This document shows positions 1 to 9,086 of a stretch of 64,000 nucleotides of DNA, one piece after another. The position numbers and the translations under genes were made by a program. The first letter of the stretch is position 1. The number at the start of each line of letters is the position of its first letter. Below the pieces are notes generated by a model, which was given only the letters and a program-made list of their open reading frames with translations, was not told where the DNA came from and did not search any database. The stretch is from Desulfotomaculum nigrificans DSM 574 (lineage in GTDB: Bacteria > Bacillota > Desulfotomaculia > Desulfotomaculales > Desulfotomaculaceae): assembly GCF_000189755.2 (NCBI RefSeq), contig NZ_KI912183.1, positions 1,366,257 to 1,430,256 on the forward strand, written 5' to 3'.

Positions 1-163
1 GCTGGGGCAATGCTTCTCTTATTTGCCTTAAACCCCGCTGGACAGTGGCCACCGGCTGCCCGTTGGTACGCAGGTACAGGCTTTCTAATACATTGGTATC
101 ATCATCCATAAAAACAATATTGGTGCTGACAGATCCTACATCAATGCCAAGGTAACCTTTCAC
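1..163 (-). CDS. 2-hydroxyacyl-CoA dehydratase activase (BadF/BcrA ATPase family), N-terminal fragment
   Basis: Only the first 54 residues are in the window; the gene runs off the left edge. It opens with GTG at 163, and the protein begins VKGYLGIDVGSVSTNIVFMD, the phosphate-1 loop of the ASKHA ATPase fold found in activators of 2-hydroxyacyl-CoA dehydratases and benzoyl-CoA reductases. Family members bind a [4Fe-4S] cluster between two subunits and push electrons to a partner enzyme using ATP. The start overlaps the stop of the next gene by one base (TAGTG on the minus strand), so it is the third gene of a tightly coupled operon. The cluster-binding cysteines lie outside the window. Confidence 0.85.
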   Translation of the reverse strand, partial: MKGYLGIDVGSVSTNIVFMDDDTNVLESLYLRTNGQPVATVQRGLRQIREALPQ

Positions 164-1263
164 TAGGAAGTTAAAGCCTCCTTTTGCTCGTGCTTTCTAT
201 GCAGTAAATCCACAAAAGCTTCCAACCGGGTGATCATGCCGGCCTCGCCGGAATGTTCATCCATAATCAGGGTCATGGTGGGCATACCGGTGTCTTCACT
301 GACCCGGGGTAAAATACTCTGGGCCACTATTTCCGGCATACAGGTAAAGGGTAAAATTTGAATGGCCCCGTCAAAGCCCTGCCGGGCATACCACACCGCG
401 CTGCCCACCGTTTCCTCACCATGTCCCCCCACAAAGTGGTTCAGATAGGGTGAGGCCACCTTTCTAAACCGCTGGCTGCTGCGGACATTTTTTAACAGAC
501 CCATGAACAGGTGGTCGTTGATCCATTCACTGAGCATGATGGAGCGATCCACCTCAACACCCATTTGGCCCAGATGCCGCTCTATGTTTTGATTGGCAAA
601 GGGCTCCAGCAGGGTATAAATCTCCCCAATGACCGCCACTTTTAAAACAGGCCGGTTTTTATCCACCGGCACCGCCTGCATAATTTCCCTGGCCCGGTTT
701 AAGGCCGCAGGCAAAGTACCGGGGCTATCGGCCCGGTCAATTTCGTCTATGGCTTGTTTTAAGGCCCGGTCGGTGGCCCCGGCTTTTAACTCCCGGGGCC
801 GGATTTGATAAGACATTCTCTCAATTTCGTCAGTGGCCCTGGCCTTTAAATAGCCATAACGAATGGCATTAATCACTTTAATCCAGGGACGGTTACCGGT
901 GATCTGCCGGATGCGGGTCAATAGTTCGCCAATATGTTTTTCCGGCGGTTCCAGCACCACCAGGTGATAGTCTACAGCCAGATCCTTTAATATTTCATGC
1001 TCCACATAGGCGTAATAACCAAAACGGCAGGGGCCGCAGCCCCCGGCCATCATAATGGTATCCGCCCCCTGTTCCTTGACCTCCAGGAAGTTGCCTATGT
1101 TTAACTTAAGGGGCAGGCAGGCAAATTCCGGGGCATTTTTAGCCCCCAGGGTCAAGGTGCGCTTACTGCAGGGTGGTGGCACCACCACGTCAATGTCCAG
1201 GTATTTAAACATGGCCTTGAGGGGCACATACATATAACCCATGTGCGGAAAAGTTACTTTCAT
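163..1263 (-). CDS. Acyl-CoA dehydratase activase-related protein (COG3581-like)
   Basis: A 366-residue protein of the family linked to 2-hydroxyacyl-CoA dehydratase activases. It contains the cysteine motifs FACLPLKLNIGNF (about residues 48-60), GGCGPCRFGYYAYVEHE (about 74-90) and FTCMPEIVAQS near 307, spaced as expected for Fe-S ligands. In many anaerobes this domain is part of one very long activase polypeptide; here it is a separate gene. Its ATG overlaps the TGA of the upstream gene (ATGA), and its stop overlaps the next start, so the three products are probably made in fixed ratio. Biochemical function of this domain is not established. Confidence 0.75.
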   Translation of the reverse strand: MKVTFPHMGYMYVPLKAMFKYLDIDVVVPPPCSKRTLTLGAKNAPEFACLPLKLNIGNFLEVKEQGADTIMMAGGCGPCRFGYYAYVEHEILKDLAVDYHLVVLEPPEKHIGELLTRIRQITGNRPWIKVINAIRYGYLKARATDEIERMSYQIRPRELKAGATDRALKQAIDEIDRADSPGTLPAALNRAREIMQAVPVDKNRPVLKVAVIGEIYTLLEPFANQNIERHLGQMGVEVDRSIMLSEWINDHLFMGLLKNVRSSQRFRKVASPYLNHFVGGHGEETVGSAVWYARQGFDGAIQILPFTCMPEIVAQSILPRVSEDTGMPTMTLIMDEHSGEAGMITRLEAFVDLLHRKHEQKEALTS

Positions 1264-2240
1264 CCGGCTGTCCTCCTCCAGCGTACCATATCCAAAAAGG
1301 CCTCTAACCTGGTGATAACGCCGGCTTCTCCGGTATGCTCGTCCAGGTTAATACTCATAAAAGGAATTTTTCCTTCCCGCCGGATATACCGCTCGATTAA
1401 TTCTCCGGTCATGGAATCCGGCCCGCAGGCAAAGGCCGCCACATGAATTATGCCGTCCACTTTTCCTTGCCTTTGATACTCCAGGGCCCCGCCGGTCATG
1501 CGCCGGGATAGGGTCCAGAAGAGCTTTTTGGGCAGCCTGCTCACACCCTGATTTACCATTTGCTCGGTAAGATTATCCGGCGTAAGTACCCTGGCCCCGG
1601 CTTTTTTGAGCCTGCCGATAATGTTCATGCTGATAAAGGGATCGTATATATTATAGGGGTGGCCAATTACGGCCAGGGTAAGATCAGCATTGTTATCAGC
1701 CTGCGGTGCCTCTTTACCTGCCAGCACCTGCATGGCTTCCTCCGGCAGCAGGCCCTGTTCCAAAAGTTTAATGTATCGGTTATGCACCTGTCTGGCCTGC
1801 CGGTAAGCCAGCCAGCTTTGCAGGGGGCTCTTGCCGAAAACAGCCCCCACTTGCCAGATAAATTGATTAATGTCCCGGCTGCTTTTTCTCATATTAACAG
1901 CAGTGTCAATAACCGGGGGCAGGCCGGGAATATTTTGTTTAACCATATCGGGAAAACCCAGGAATTTGGGACAAATATATTCCCTGCGGGCTACACTGAC
2001 CATGCGGGGTAAGAAGATATAGTCCACACCCTTGTCTACCATGTCCTGCACATGCCCGAAGGCCAGCTTTATGGGCAGACAGGCCTCATCAACACACCTT
2101 TGCACACCACGGGTCAAAATTCCCTTGGTGGTACGGCCGGAAACAACCACTTCCCCACCCAGCTGTTCTAGGAATTTCTTCCACATGGGGAAGTAATAAT
2201 AATAAAGTAATGCCCTCGGTATGCCCACCCGAACAGGCAT
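1260..2240 (-). CDS. Acyl-CoA dehydratase activase-related protein (DUF2229/COG3580-like)
   Basis: A 326-residue protein, first gene of the three-gene activase-like operon. It begins MPVRVGIPRALLYYYYFPMW, typical of the DUF2229 domain, and carries cysteines in CVDEACLPIKLAFGH (about residues 49-63) and in FACGPDSMTGELIERY near the C-terminus. The mirrored cysteine layout suggests it pairs with the following gene product as two halves of an Fe-S protein; that pairing is inferred. A good ribosome binding site (GAAGGAGGGG) precedes the ATG. No hydroxyacyl-CoA dehydratase substrate gene is visible alongside, so the partner enzyme is unknown. Confidence 0.75.
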   Translation of the reverse strand: MPVRVGIPRALLYYYYFPMWKKFLEQLGGEVVVSGRTTKGILTRGVQRCVDEACLPIKLAFGHVQDMVDKGVDYIFLPRMVSVARREYICPKFLGFPDMVKQNIPGLPPVIDTAVNMRKSSRDINQFIWQVGAVFGKSPLQSWLAYRQARQVHNRYIKLLEQGLLPEEAMQVLAGKEAPQADNNADLTLAVIGHPYNIYDPFISMNIIGRLKKAGARVLTPDNLTEQMVNQGVSRLPKKLFWTLSRRMTGGALEYQRQGKVDGIIHVAAFACGPDSMTGELIERYIRREGKIPFMSINLDEHTGEAGVITRLEAFLDMVRWRRTAG

Positions 2241-2318
2241 GGATACCCCTCCTTCGTAAAGACTCCATAAGTTAGTATTGGCAAAATTATGATATGATAT
2301 GCCTTTTATCTAAAAAGT

Positions 2319-2327
2319 TGGTATAAT
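2319..2327 (+). promoter_or_regulatory. Candidate extended -10 promoter
   Basis: TGGTATAAT is an extended -10 box (TG, one base, TATAAT) about 70 bases before the small plus-strand gene at 2399. No good -35 box is present, as is usual for extended -10 promoters. Confidence 0.45.
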
Positions 2328-2398
2328 ATTCCTCAGCAGTAACTACTAAGACTTTCCTTAGTTTTGTTTTTAATTTGTAACATGAAGGGGGATTTAAC

Positions 2399-2641
2399 TT
2401 GTTTAACGGTTGTGAGACTTGCAGCTCTGGCAGCCTGGGCGGTATTTCCGTGGGCAGCGGGGACTATATTACCCAGTTAACCAAAGTGGTGGGTATTGAT
2501 GAAGCTAATAAACTGCTGGCAGAAGGCTACTCCTTTGTCAGTATGTATTTTAACCAGGCAGAACAACAGGAGGTTTACATTTTAGCCACTTTTAAGCCAG
2601 CCACCAAAACAAAGCAGCCCATTGGTTTTATACCCAGGTAA
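2399..2641 (+). CDS. Small conserved-looking protein of unknown function
   Basis: An 80-residue protein starting at TTG (2399) behind the strong ribosome binding site GAAGGGGGAT. It begins MFNGCETCSSGSLGG, with a C-E-T-C pair that could bind metal, followed by an alpha/beta-like stretch. I do not recognise a family. It stands alone, divergent from the activase operon and convergent with the 46-residue gene at 2682, and is followed by a strong hairpin. The good ribosome binding site and terminator are the reasons for calling it real. Confidence 0.6.
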   Translation: MFNGCETCSSGSLGGISVGSGDYITQLTKVVGIDEANKLLAEGYSFVSMYFNQAEQQEVYILATFKPATKTKQPIGFIPR

Positions 2642-2650
2642 AATCAGTAA

Positions 2651-2675
2651 GGGCCAGGGATATGCTCCCTGGCCC
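2651..2675. terminator. Bidirectional hairpin between convergent small genes
   Basis: A perfect 10-bp stem (GGGCCAGGGA / TCCCTGGCCC) with a TATGC loop lies between the ends of the two small convergent genes. The U-tracts are weak on both sides. Confidence 0.6.
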
Positions 2676-2681
2676 GGTCAT

Positions 2682-2822
2682 TTATTTCACTTTCTTCTGC
2701 TTGGCAGATACTTTGGGTTGTTCGGTCAAACCCAATTCAGTACCCATCTCTTGCATAAAATCACGTGTACTATTGGCAGCCTTGGCCATTAAACCCGGCT
2801 TTTTCTCTTTACCCTTAGCCAT
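2682..2822 (-). CDS. Small basic protein, 46 residues, unknown function
   Basis: The ATG at 2822 is preceded by the near-perfect ribosome binding site GGAGGGGGTGA. The 46-residue product is lysine-rich at both ends (MAKGKEKKPGLMAKAANSTR at the start, AKQKKVK at the end) with a central amphipathic-looking segment and no cysteines or membrane segment. I do not recognise a family. It lies downstream of the formate dehydrogenase operon in the same direction but is separated from it by a terminator at 2940-2962, so it probably has its own promoter. Confidence 0.6.
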   Translation of the reverse strand: MAKGKEKKPGLMAKAANSTRDFMQEMGTELGLTEQPKVSAKQKKVK

Positions 2823-2939
2823 TGTTTCACCCCCTCCAGGGCATAGTCTAGGTATCATACAGCGGGTCTAAATATAATTTGTCTCACTAAAAGATAAATT
2901 ATAAATGGGCAATGAGAAATCTCTTGCCGCAAAAAATAT

Positions 2940-2962
2940 GGCAAGGGGACGGTTCCCTTGCC
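2940..2962 (-). terminator. Rho-independent terminator of the NAD-linked formate dehydrogenase operon
   Basis: On the minus strand an 8-bp stem GGCAAGGG / CCCTTGCC is followed within a few bases by ATATTTTTTG. It sits 8 bases past the fdhA stop codon. Confidence 0.75.
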
Positions 2963-2970
2963 GCATTCTG

Positions 2971-5649
2971 TTATATTTTCTCGATTTTCACAGCGCATAT
3001 CTTATACTCAGGAATTTTAGAAATGGCACATCTGGCCCCGTTGGTTAGTTGGTTTATAGCTACCTGAGGAAAGTGGAAGGAAGCAAAAACCATTCCCCGG
3101 GGCACGGTGGCCGATAAATTAACCGCCACTTTAACTTCACCCCGGCGGGACACTAATCTGACCCATTCCCCTTGGGCCAGGCCCAACCGGGCCGCGTCAT
3201 GGATGTTCATATCTAACATTTCCGCATCAACCTTTTGCACCAGGTCGCTGCGCAGGGTCATGGTGCCGGTATGGTAATGAACTAACCGGCGCCCGGTATT
3301 TAAGAGGAAAGGATATTCCTGATCCGGCAGTTCATCGGGCGGCAAGTAAGCCACCGCATGAAATTTGCCTTTACCCCGCATAAACTGAGGACTGTGCAAA
3401 TATTTGGTGCCGGGGTGGTCGGCAGCAGGGCAGGGCCACTGGATACCCCCGTTCTCTAACCGCCGGTAGTTGATCCCGGCATAAGAGGGGGTTAAACCAG
3501 CCATTTCGGTAAAAATTTCTGCCGGGCCGCTATAGTTCATGGGATAACCCAGGGCATTGGCCAGGGCGCAAATGATCTGCCAGTCCGGTTTGCTGTTGCC
3601 CAGGGGCTTAATGGCCTGGCGCACCCTCTGTACCCGGCGCTCGGTGTTAGTGAAGGTACCTTCCTTTTCGGCAAAGGTGGCCGCCGGCAGCACCACATGG
3701 GCCAGCTTGGCCGTCTCGGTGAGGAAAATATCCTGCACCACCAGGAAGTCCAAATTCTGCAGGGCCTGCCGCACATGATTGGCGTCCGCATCGGAGAGGA
3801 CGGGGTTTTCCCCCACAATATACATGGCTTTCATATCCCCCCGGGCGGCGGCATCCATCATTTCTCCCACTGTCAGACCGGGCCGACTGCTCAATTCGGC
3901 ACCCCAGGCCTGGCTGAATTTCTCCCGGTGCTTTTCTTCTGTTACTGACTGGTAACCGGTAAATACATTGGGCAGTGCCCCCATGTCACAGGCGCCCTGG
4001 ACATTATTTTGCCCCCGCAGGGGATTAACGCCGGTGGATTCCCGGCCGATCTGCCCGCACAGCAGCGCTAAATTGGCTGCTGCCAGAACATTACCGGTGC
4101 CGCTGACGTGCTGGGTCAGACCCATGGTATAAAGGATAGTGGCCCTGGCCGCCCGGGCATAGCTGCGGGCCACCTGCCTGATGGTGTCAGCCGGTACCCC
4201 GGTGATATCAGCAGCGTACTCAGGTGTATAAGCTGCCACTGATGCACAAAATGCCTCGAAGTCCTCACACTGGGACCGGACAAATTCTTTATCCCATAAA
4301 TCCTCAGCCAGGATGACCCGGGCCATGCTGTTCAGTAATACAGCATCTGTGCCAGGATTTAACTGCAGGTGGTAATGGGCCAATTCCGCCAATTCCGTTT
4401 GGCGGGGATCCACTACGGCTAAACATGCCCCCTGCTGCAAGGCCTTTCTAATCTTCAGGGAAATAATCGGGTGGGCCTCGGTGGTATTGGTACCAATGGC
4501 CAGGATAAAATCGGCCCCGGCAATTTCATCTATGGAGTTGGTCATTGCACCGCTTCCCAATGCAGTTGCCAGACCGGCAACCGTGGGAGCGTGTCAGAGC
4601 CGGGCACAATGATCTATGTTATTAGTACCTAACGCTGCCCTGGTCAGTTTACTCAGGAGGTAGTTTTCCTCATTGGTCATGCGGGCAGATGCCAGCACAC
4701 CAATGGCATCACCGCCATGATCCTGCTTAATTTGTTTTAACCGCCGGGCCACTTCGGCCAGGGCCTCATCCCAGCTGACCTCCTGGAATTCGCCGTTTTT
4801 CCGCACCAGGGGAGCGGTCAATCTGTCCGGATGATGAATAAACCCGTGACCAAAACGCCCCTTAACACACAGGTGCTGCCCGTTAACTCCGGTACCGGCG
4901 GCGGTGGCTCCTAAAACTTTACCGTCCTTCACCTGTAAATTGATTTGGCAGCCAACACCGCAGTAGGGGCAGGTGGTTTGCACCGAGGTTATTTCCCACT
5001 GCCGTCCTTTACCCATCATCTGCTTATTGGATAAAGCTCCCACAGGACATACCTGCAGGCAAGAACCGCAAAAGACACAGCCGGATTGGCTAAGGCCCCG
5101 GTCCATGGCGGTGGCCACTTTAGCATTAAAACCTCGGAAGGTAAAGTCAATGATGCTGCGCCCCACCACTTCGGAGCAGACCCGCACGCACTTGCCGCAT
5201 AAAATGCACTTGTTCATATCCCGCACGATAAATGGATTATCACTCTCCACCGGGAATGAACGGCTGGCCCCCAAAAAGGCCCCTTTTCTTACCCCGTAAC
5301 GATAAGCATAATTCTGCAGGGAGCAGGACCCGCATTTTTCGCAGGTCAAACAATCATCCGGGTGGTTAGCCAGCAGTAATTCCAATATGGTTTTGCGGGC
5401 TTCCATTACCCGGTCAGAATCGGTATAAACTTCCATACCGTCCCTGGCTTCGGTAACACAGGAAGCGGGCAGGTTGGACCAACCGGCCACCTCCACTACG
5501 CACATGCGGCAGCCGCCATAGCGGCTTAATTCCGGATCATGGCACAGGGTGGGGATGTCCAAACCCAATTGTCTGGCCGCCTCCAGAATGGTGGTACCCC
5601 GGGGTACGGTTACCGGTTGGCCATTTATATTTAAAGTTATATCGGACAA
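2971..5649 (-). CDS. fdhA: Formate dehydrogenase catalytic subunit, selenocysteine-containing, NAD-linked/bifurcating type
   Basis: An 892-residue selenoprotein read through an in-frame TGA at 4594-4596 (Sec at about residue 352, in HCARL-U-HAPTVAGL). N-terminal [2Fe-2S] domain, then Cys-rich motifs HPDDCLTCEKCGSC, CILCGKCVRVC and CVFCGSCLQVCPVGAL, then the CPYCGVGCQ cluster and the molybdopterin domains: the NuoG-like layout of cytoplasmic formate dehydrogenases that oxidise formate to CO2 or do the reverse. The TTG at 5649 is chosen because AGGGGGGTG lies 6 bases upstream; an ATG at 5682 would overlap the previous gene and has no binding site. It follows nuoE-like and nuoF-like genes, so electrons probably go to NAD(P) and ferredoxin; bifurcation is inferred. 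Confidence 0.93.
4565..4581 (-). promoter_or_regulatory. SECIS element of fdhA
   Basis: Beginning 12 bases after the UGA, the minus strand reads GTTGCC-GGTCT-GGCAAC: a perfect 6-bp stem closing a GGUCU loop, the apical feature bound by SelB in bacterial fdhF-type SECIS elements. The lower stem is less regular. Confidence 0.88.
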
Positions 5650-5662
5650 TAAAGTCACCCCC

Positions 5663-7612
5663 CTAGCAAGTAACAACGGCATTAAACTTACAGCTTGTTT
5701 GACATGCGCCGCATTTAATACATTTTTCGTTATCTATGGTATGTGGTGATTTTTTCTCCCCTCTGATGGCTTGTACCGGGCAATTTTTCAAACACAGGCC
5801 GCAGCCCCGGCATTTCTCCCCGTCAATGCGGTAATTAACCAGTGCTGAACACACTCCGGCCGGACAATGCTTATCCACAATATGGGCCAGGTATTCATTA
5901 CGGAAATACTTCAGTGTGGATAACACCGGGTTAGGACAGGCTTGCCCCAAACCACACAGGGAGGTAGTCTTAACCACCCGGCACAATCGTTCTAAATCAG
6001 CTAAATCGTCCATACCGGCCCGGCCCTGGCACATGCGCTCCAGGATTTCCAGCATGCGTTTAGTACCCTCCCGGCAGGGGGTGCATTTACCGCAGGATTC
6101 TGCCTGGGTAAAGGCCAAGAAGAACCTGGCCACATCCACCATACAGGTGTTTTCATCCATCACCACCATGCCGCCGGATCCTACGGTGGCCCCGGCTGAG
6201 GTCAAGGAATCAAAATCCACCGGCAAATCCAGGTGCTGCTCAGTGAGGCAGCCTCCGGAGGGTCCCCCCAGCTGTACTGCTTTAAATTTCTTACCATCCC
6301 GGATGCCGCCGCCAATGCCAAAGATAACTTCCCTTAAGGTGACACCCATGGGTACTTCCACCAACCCGGGGTTAGCCACCGCACCACTCAGAGCAAATAT
6401 CTTGGTGCCGGGGGAATTGGCGGTACCAATTTGCCTGAACCGCTCTGCTCCTATCCGAATAATCAATGGTATGTTGGCCAGGGTCTCCACGTTATTTAGC
6501 ACGGTGGGCTTTTGCCAAAGCCCCTTTTCCGTGGAGCGGGGCGGTTTCACCCGGGGCATACCCCTTTGGCCCTCAATGGAGGCCTGCAGAGCCGTCCCTT
6601 CGCCGCAAACAAAAGCCCCGGCCCCCTCTTTTAAGATGATGTCAAAATCAAAACCTGAATTTAGGATGTTCCGGCCCAGCAGACCCCACCGGCGGGCCTG
6701 CTCGATGGCAATTTTTAATCTTTTAATAGCCAGGGGATACTCCGCCCGACAGTAGATGTAACCAACCGTTGATCCCACGGCATAGCCGGCAATAAGCATG
6801 CCCTCCAACACCGCGTGGGGATCTCCTTCCAGTACCGAGCGGTCCATGAAGGCCCCCGGGTCCCCCTCATCAGCGTTACAAATTATATATTTAATATCTC
6901 CTGCGGCCCGGCGCGCCGCAGCCCATTTTTTGCCGGTGGGGAAACCGGCCCCACCCCGGCCCCGCAAGCCCGATTGTTGAACTTCTTCAATTACCTGCTC
7001 CGGGGCCATATGCTGCAGCACTTGAACCAGGCTGCGGTAGCCACCCACCGCCACATAATCAGCAATTTGTTCCGGATCAATGTAACCGCAGTTGGCCAAC
7101 AAGAGCCGTGTTTGTTTTGCATAAAATGGAATTTCTTTGGGGGTGCGGCAAGTTTTTCCTGCCCCGTCCCGGTAAAGCAAACGTTCCACTGCTTGTCCGC
7201 CAACTAAATGACTGGCTACAATCTCCGGCACATCACTGGCTTGGACTTTGGTGTAGAAAGTTCCCTCCGGCTCCACATGCACAACCGGGCCGTTTTCACA
7301 AAAGCCGTGACAACTGGTGCGCTTTACCTGAACTGTTGCAGTCAAACCCGCCCGGGCTATTTCTTGGCGCAATAATTCCGCTAATTGCGCAGAACCGGAT
7401 GATGAGCAGCCGGTACCGCCACAAACAATAATTTGTTTTTTATCTGCAGTCTCCGGCACCTTAACCGCATTGATCAGTTGCACCCTTTTCTCCCGGCACT
7501 GTTCATCAGTGTGACAGAGGGGCCCCTCAGTCCGACAGGTCAAGTATTGGGCGCAGGGTGCGGCCGGGCTGTGGCTGCATTGGGAGCAGCAGGCCTCCAT
7601 CAAATTCTGCAT
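5663..7612 (-). CDS. NuoF-like NAD(P)/FMN-binding electron-transfer subunit of formate dehydrogenase
   Basis: A 649-residue protein with, in order: a cysteine-rich head (residues 8-40), a thioredoxin-like [2Fe-2S] domain (CGGTGC and CHGFC), the NuoF FMN/NADH domain with GLRGRGGAGFPTGKKW and a glycine-rich NAD site, an SLBB segment, the ESCGKCTPCREG [4Fe-4S] motif, and two C-terminal [4Fe-4S] motifs (CRGCGLCLKNCP, CIKCGACQTSC). This is the architecture of HydB/HndC-type subunits of bifurcating hydrogenases and formate dehydrogenases. It sits between the NuoE-like gene and fdhA, 12 and 13 bases apart, so the three form one complex. A strong AGGGAGGG site precedes the ATG. Confidence 0.92.
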   Translation of the reverse strand: MQNLMEACCSQCSHSPAAPCAQYLTCRTEGPLCHTDEQCREKRVQLINAVKVPETADKKQIIVCGGTGCSSSGSAQLAELLRQEIARAGLTATVQVKRTSCHGFCENGPVVHVEPEGTFYTKVQASDVPEIVASHLVGGQAVERLLYRDGAGKTCRTPKEIPFYAKQTRLLLANCGYIDPEQIADYVAVGGYRSLVQVLQHMAPEQVIEEVQQSGLRGRGGAGFPTGKKWAAARRAAGDIKYIICNADEGDPGAFMDRSVLEGDPHAVLEGMLIAGYAVGSTVGYIYCRAEYPLAIKRLKIAIEQARRWGLLGRNILNSGFDFDIILKEGAGAFVCGEGTALQASIEGQRGMPRVKPPRSTEKGLWQKPTVLNNVETLANIPLIIRIGAERFRQIGTANSPGTKIFALSGAVANPGLVEVPMGVTLREVIFGIGGGIRDGKKFKAVQLGGPSGGCLTEQHLDLPVDFDSLTSAGATVGSGGMVVMDENTCMVDVARFFLAFTQAESCGKCTPCREGTKRMLEILERMCQGRAGMDDLADLERLCRVVKTTSLCGLGQACPNPVLSTLKYFRNEYLAHIVDKHCPAGVCSALVNYRIDGEKCRGCGLCLKNCPVQAIRGEKKSPHTIDNEKCIKCGACQTSCKFNAVVTC

Positions 7613-7624
7613 GTTTTTCCCTCC

Positions 7625-8110
7625 CTAATCACACTGGGCAATTTTCTTAACTGCCTTTTCCGGCGACAGTTGGCCCTGGGTATCCTCGTTAACCATCATC
7701 ACCGGGGCTAACCCGCAGGCGCCAAGGCAGGCCACTGTCTCCAGGGTGTAGCGTAAATCCTTAGAGGTTTCACCGGGCTCCAGGCCGGTTTGCTTTTTAA
7801 TGGCCTCCAGCACTTTGGCCCCGCCCCGTACGTGACAGGCAGTGCCCTGACATACTTTAATCACGTGACGACCCCTGGGTTGCAAATGAAACTGGGCATA
7901 AAAGGTGGCCACCCCGTAAACCCTGGCCGGGGGAATTTTTAATTCACCGGCTATTTGGTCAATTACTTCCGGCCCCAGGTAACCAAAAATCTCCTGGGCC
8001 TGTTGCAATACCGGTATTAAGGCACCGGGCTGCTCTTTATACTTGGTCAGAAGTTCCGCCAAACTTTTTTGTTTATCTTGATTATTTTGATTACAGCAAC
8101 AAAGAGACAA
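7625..8110 (-). CDS. NuoE-like [2Fe-2S] subunit of formate dehydrogenase
   Basis: A 161-residue thioredoxin-like ferredoxin of the NuoE/HndA family. The four [2Fe-2S] cysteines are visible in CQGTACHVRGG and CLGACGLAPVM, and the N-terminal helical domain has the usual ILQQAQEIFGYL-type sequence. The TTG at 8110 is preferred since AGGAGGTG lies 6 bases upstream; a GTG at 8119 falls inside that binding site. First gene of the formate dehydrogenase operon, behind a promoter at 8150-8177. Confidence 0.92.
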   Translation of the reverse strand: MSLCCCNQNNQDKQKSLAELLTKYKEQPGALIPVLQQAQEIFGYLGPEVIDQIAGELKIPPARVYGVATFYAQFHLQPRGRHVIKVCQGTACHVRGGAKVLEAIKKQTGLEPGETSKDLRYTLETVACLGACGLAPVMMVNEDTQGQLSPEKAVKKIAQCD

Positions 8111-8149
8111 ATTCAGCACCTCCTGAATTAGGAAAAAGTTCGGGCAATA

Positions 8150-8177
8150 ATTATAATTCTACAACATTTTTCGACAA
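8150..8177 (-). promoter_or_regulatory. Sigma-A-type promoter of the NAD-linked formate dehydrogenase operon
   Basis: TTGTCG (-35), 16 bases, TATAAT (-10) on the minus strand, about 40 bases before the NuoE-like start codon. Confidence 0.65.
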
Positions 8178-8207
8178 AGTACCAGCGTATATGTTATTGA
8201 CAAATTA

Positions 8208-8232
8208 AAAGATCGGTGCAGCACCGATCTTT
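8208..8232 (-). terminator. Terminator after tatC
   Basis: Perfect 11-bp stem AAAGATCGGTG / CACCGATCTTT with a 3-base loop, followed on the minus strand by TTTTAATTTG. It separates the exported formate dehydrogenase operon from the NAD-linked one. Confidence 0.8.
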
Positions 8233-8285
8233 GCGGGGACCTATTAATTTAATCGTTACAACAGCACCGTAACGTTATTTTCCAC

Positions 8286-9050
8286 TTAACCTTCTTCGGT
8301 TACTTCTTCCAATGCCTGTTTCCTGGCCTTACGTTTTTTAAGCCATTCCACCAACTTAACAATGGATACACTTATCTCGAACAGAATGTATATTGGTGCA
8401 GCCATCATCAGGGGAGTAATAATATCCGGTGAAGGAACCAGCACTGCCCCGGTAATCACTGAGATCAAAAGAGCAATTTTACGTTTCTTCACCATCCACC
8501 GGTAATTAATAATACCAAGTTGGGCCAGAAAGAACACAGCCAGCGGTAATTCAAAAATAACACCAAAGGGTAAAATAAACATCATGGCAAAGGAAACATA
8601 ATTACCAATGGTAAGCATGGGTAACAGCTCTTCGCCACCAAAATGCAGCAAAAACTTAACCCCCACACTGAAAACAGAGTAGAAAGCAAATACAATACCG
8701 GTAACAAAGAAAACATATGACACAATGACGAAGACGGTGAAGTAAACCCGCTCCATCTTGCGCAGGGCCGGCATGATAAAACTCCAGAACTGCCACAGGA
8801 TTATGGGTAGGGCGGTCAAAAAACCAAGGAACAGGCTAAGTTTAATTTTGGTCATCAAAGCTTCCATGATGCCAATATAATGCATTTTGTTACCGGTGCT
8901 GGTTACCGGCTGCAATATAATCTCCATTATCCGGTCACTAAAAAACCAGCACACACCGGCCATGACAAAAGTGGCAAGCAAAGAAATTATCAGCACCCGG
9001 CGTAATTCTTCCAGGTGCTCCATCATTGTTTGTTCTGTATCTTCTGCCAA
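8286..9050 (-). CDS. tatC: Sec-independent protein translocase TatC
   Basis: A 254-residue membrane protein with six predicted transmembrane segments and the TatC N-terminal signature MMEHLEELRRVL (residues 9-20), which contributes to twin-arginine signal recognition. It starts with TTG behind AAGGGGGGTAA. It is the last gene of the tatA-fdnG-fdnH-nrfD-fdhE-tatC operon, so the receptor subunit of the Tat translocase is co-transcribed with the Tat-exported formate dehydrogenase it presumably serves. The C-terminus is charged and lysine/arginine rich. Confidence 0.95.
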   Translation of the reverse strand: MAEDTEQTMMEHLEELRRVLIISLLATFVMAGVCWFFSDRIMEIILQPVTSTGNKMHYIGIMEALMTKIKLSLFLGFLTALPIILWQFWSFIMPALRKMERVYFTVFVIVSYVFFVTGIVFAFYSVFSVGVKFLLHFGGEELLPMLTIGNYVSFAMMFILPFGVIFELPLAVFFLAQLGIINYRWMVKKRKIALLISVITGAVLVPSPDIITPLMMAAPIYILFEISVSIVKLVEWLKKRKARKQALEEVTEEG

Positions 9051-9086
9051 GTTGATTACCCCCCTTCTGTTTTGCCGCTGTTACAA

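Noticed and set aside
4558-4596. TGA at 4594 could mark a frameshifted or broken formate dehydrogenase
   Set aside because: The frame continues without a gap after the TGA, the SECIS hairpin with GGUCU loop is present, and the position matches the catalytic selenocysteine of the family; the same holds for 14446.
5916-6755. 279-codon plus-strand frame inside the NuoF-like gene
   Set aside because: Antisense shadow of a well-supported gene; the composition (Pro, Ser, Arg rich) is what GC-rich codons give when read backwards.
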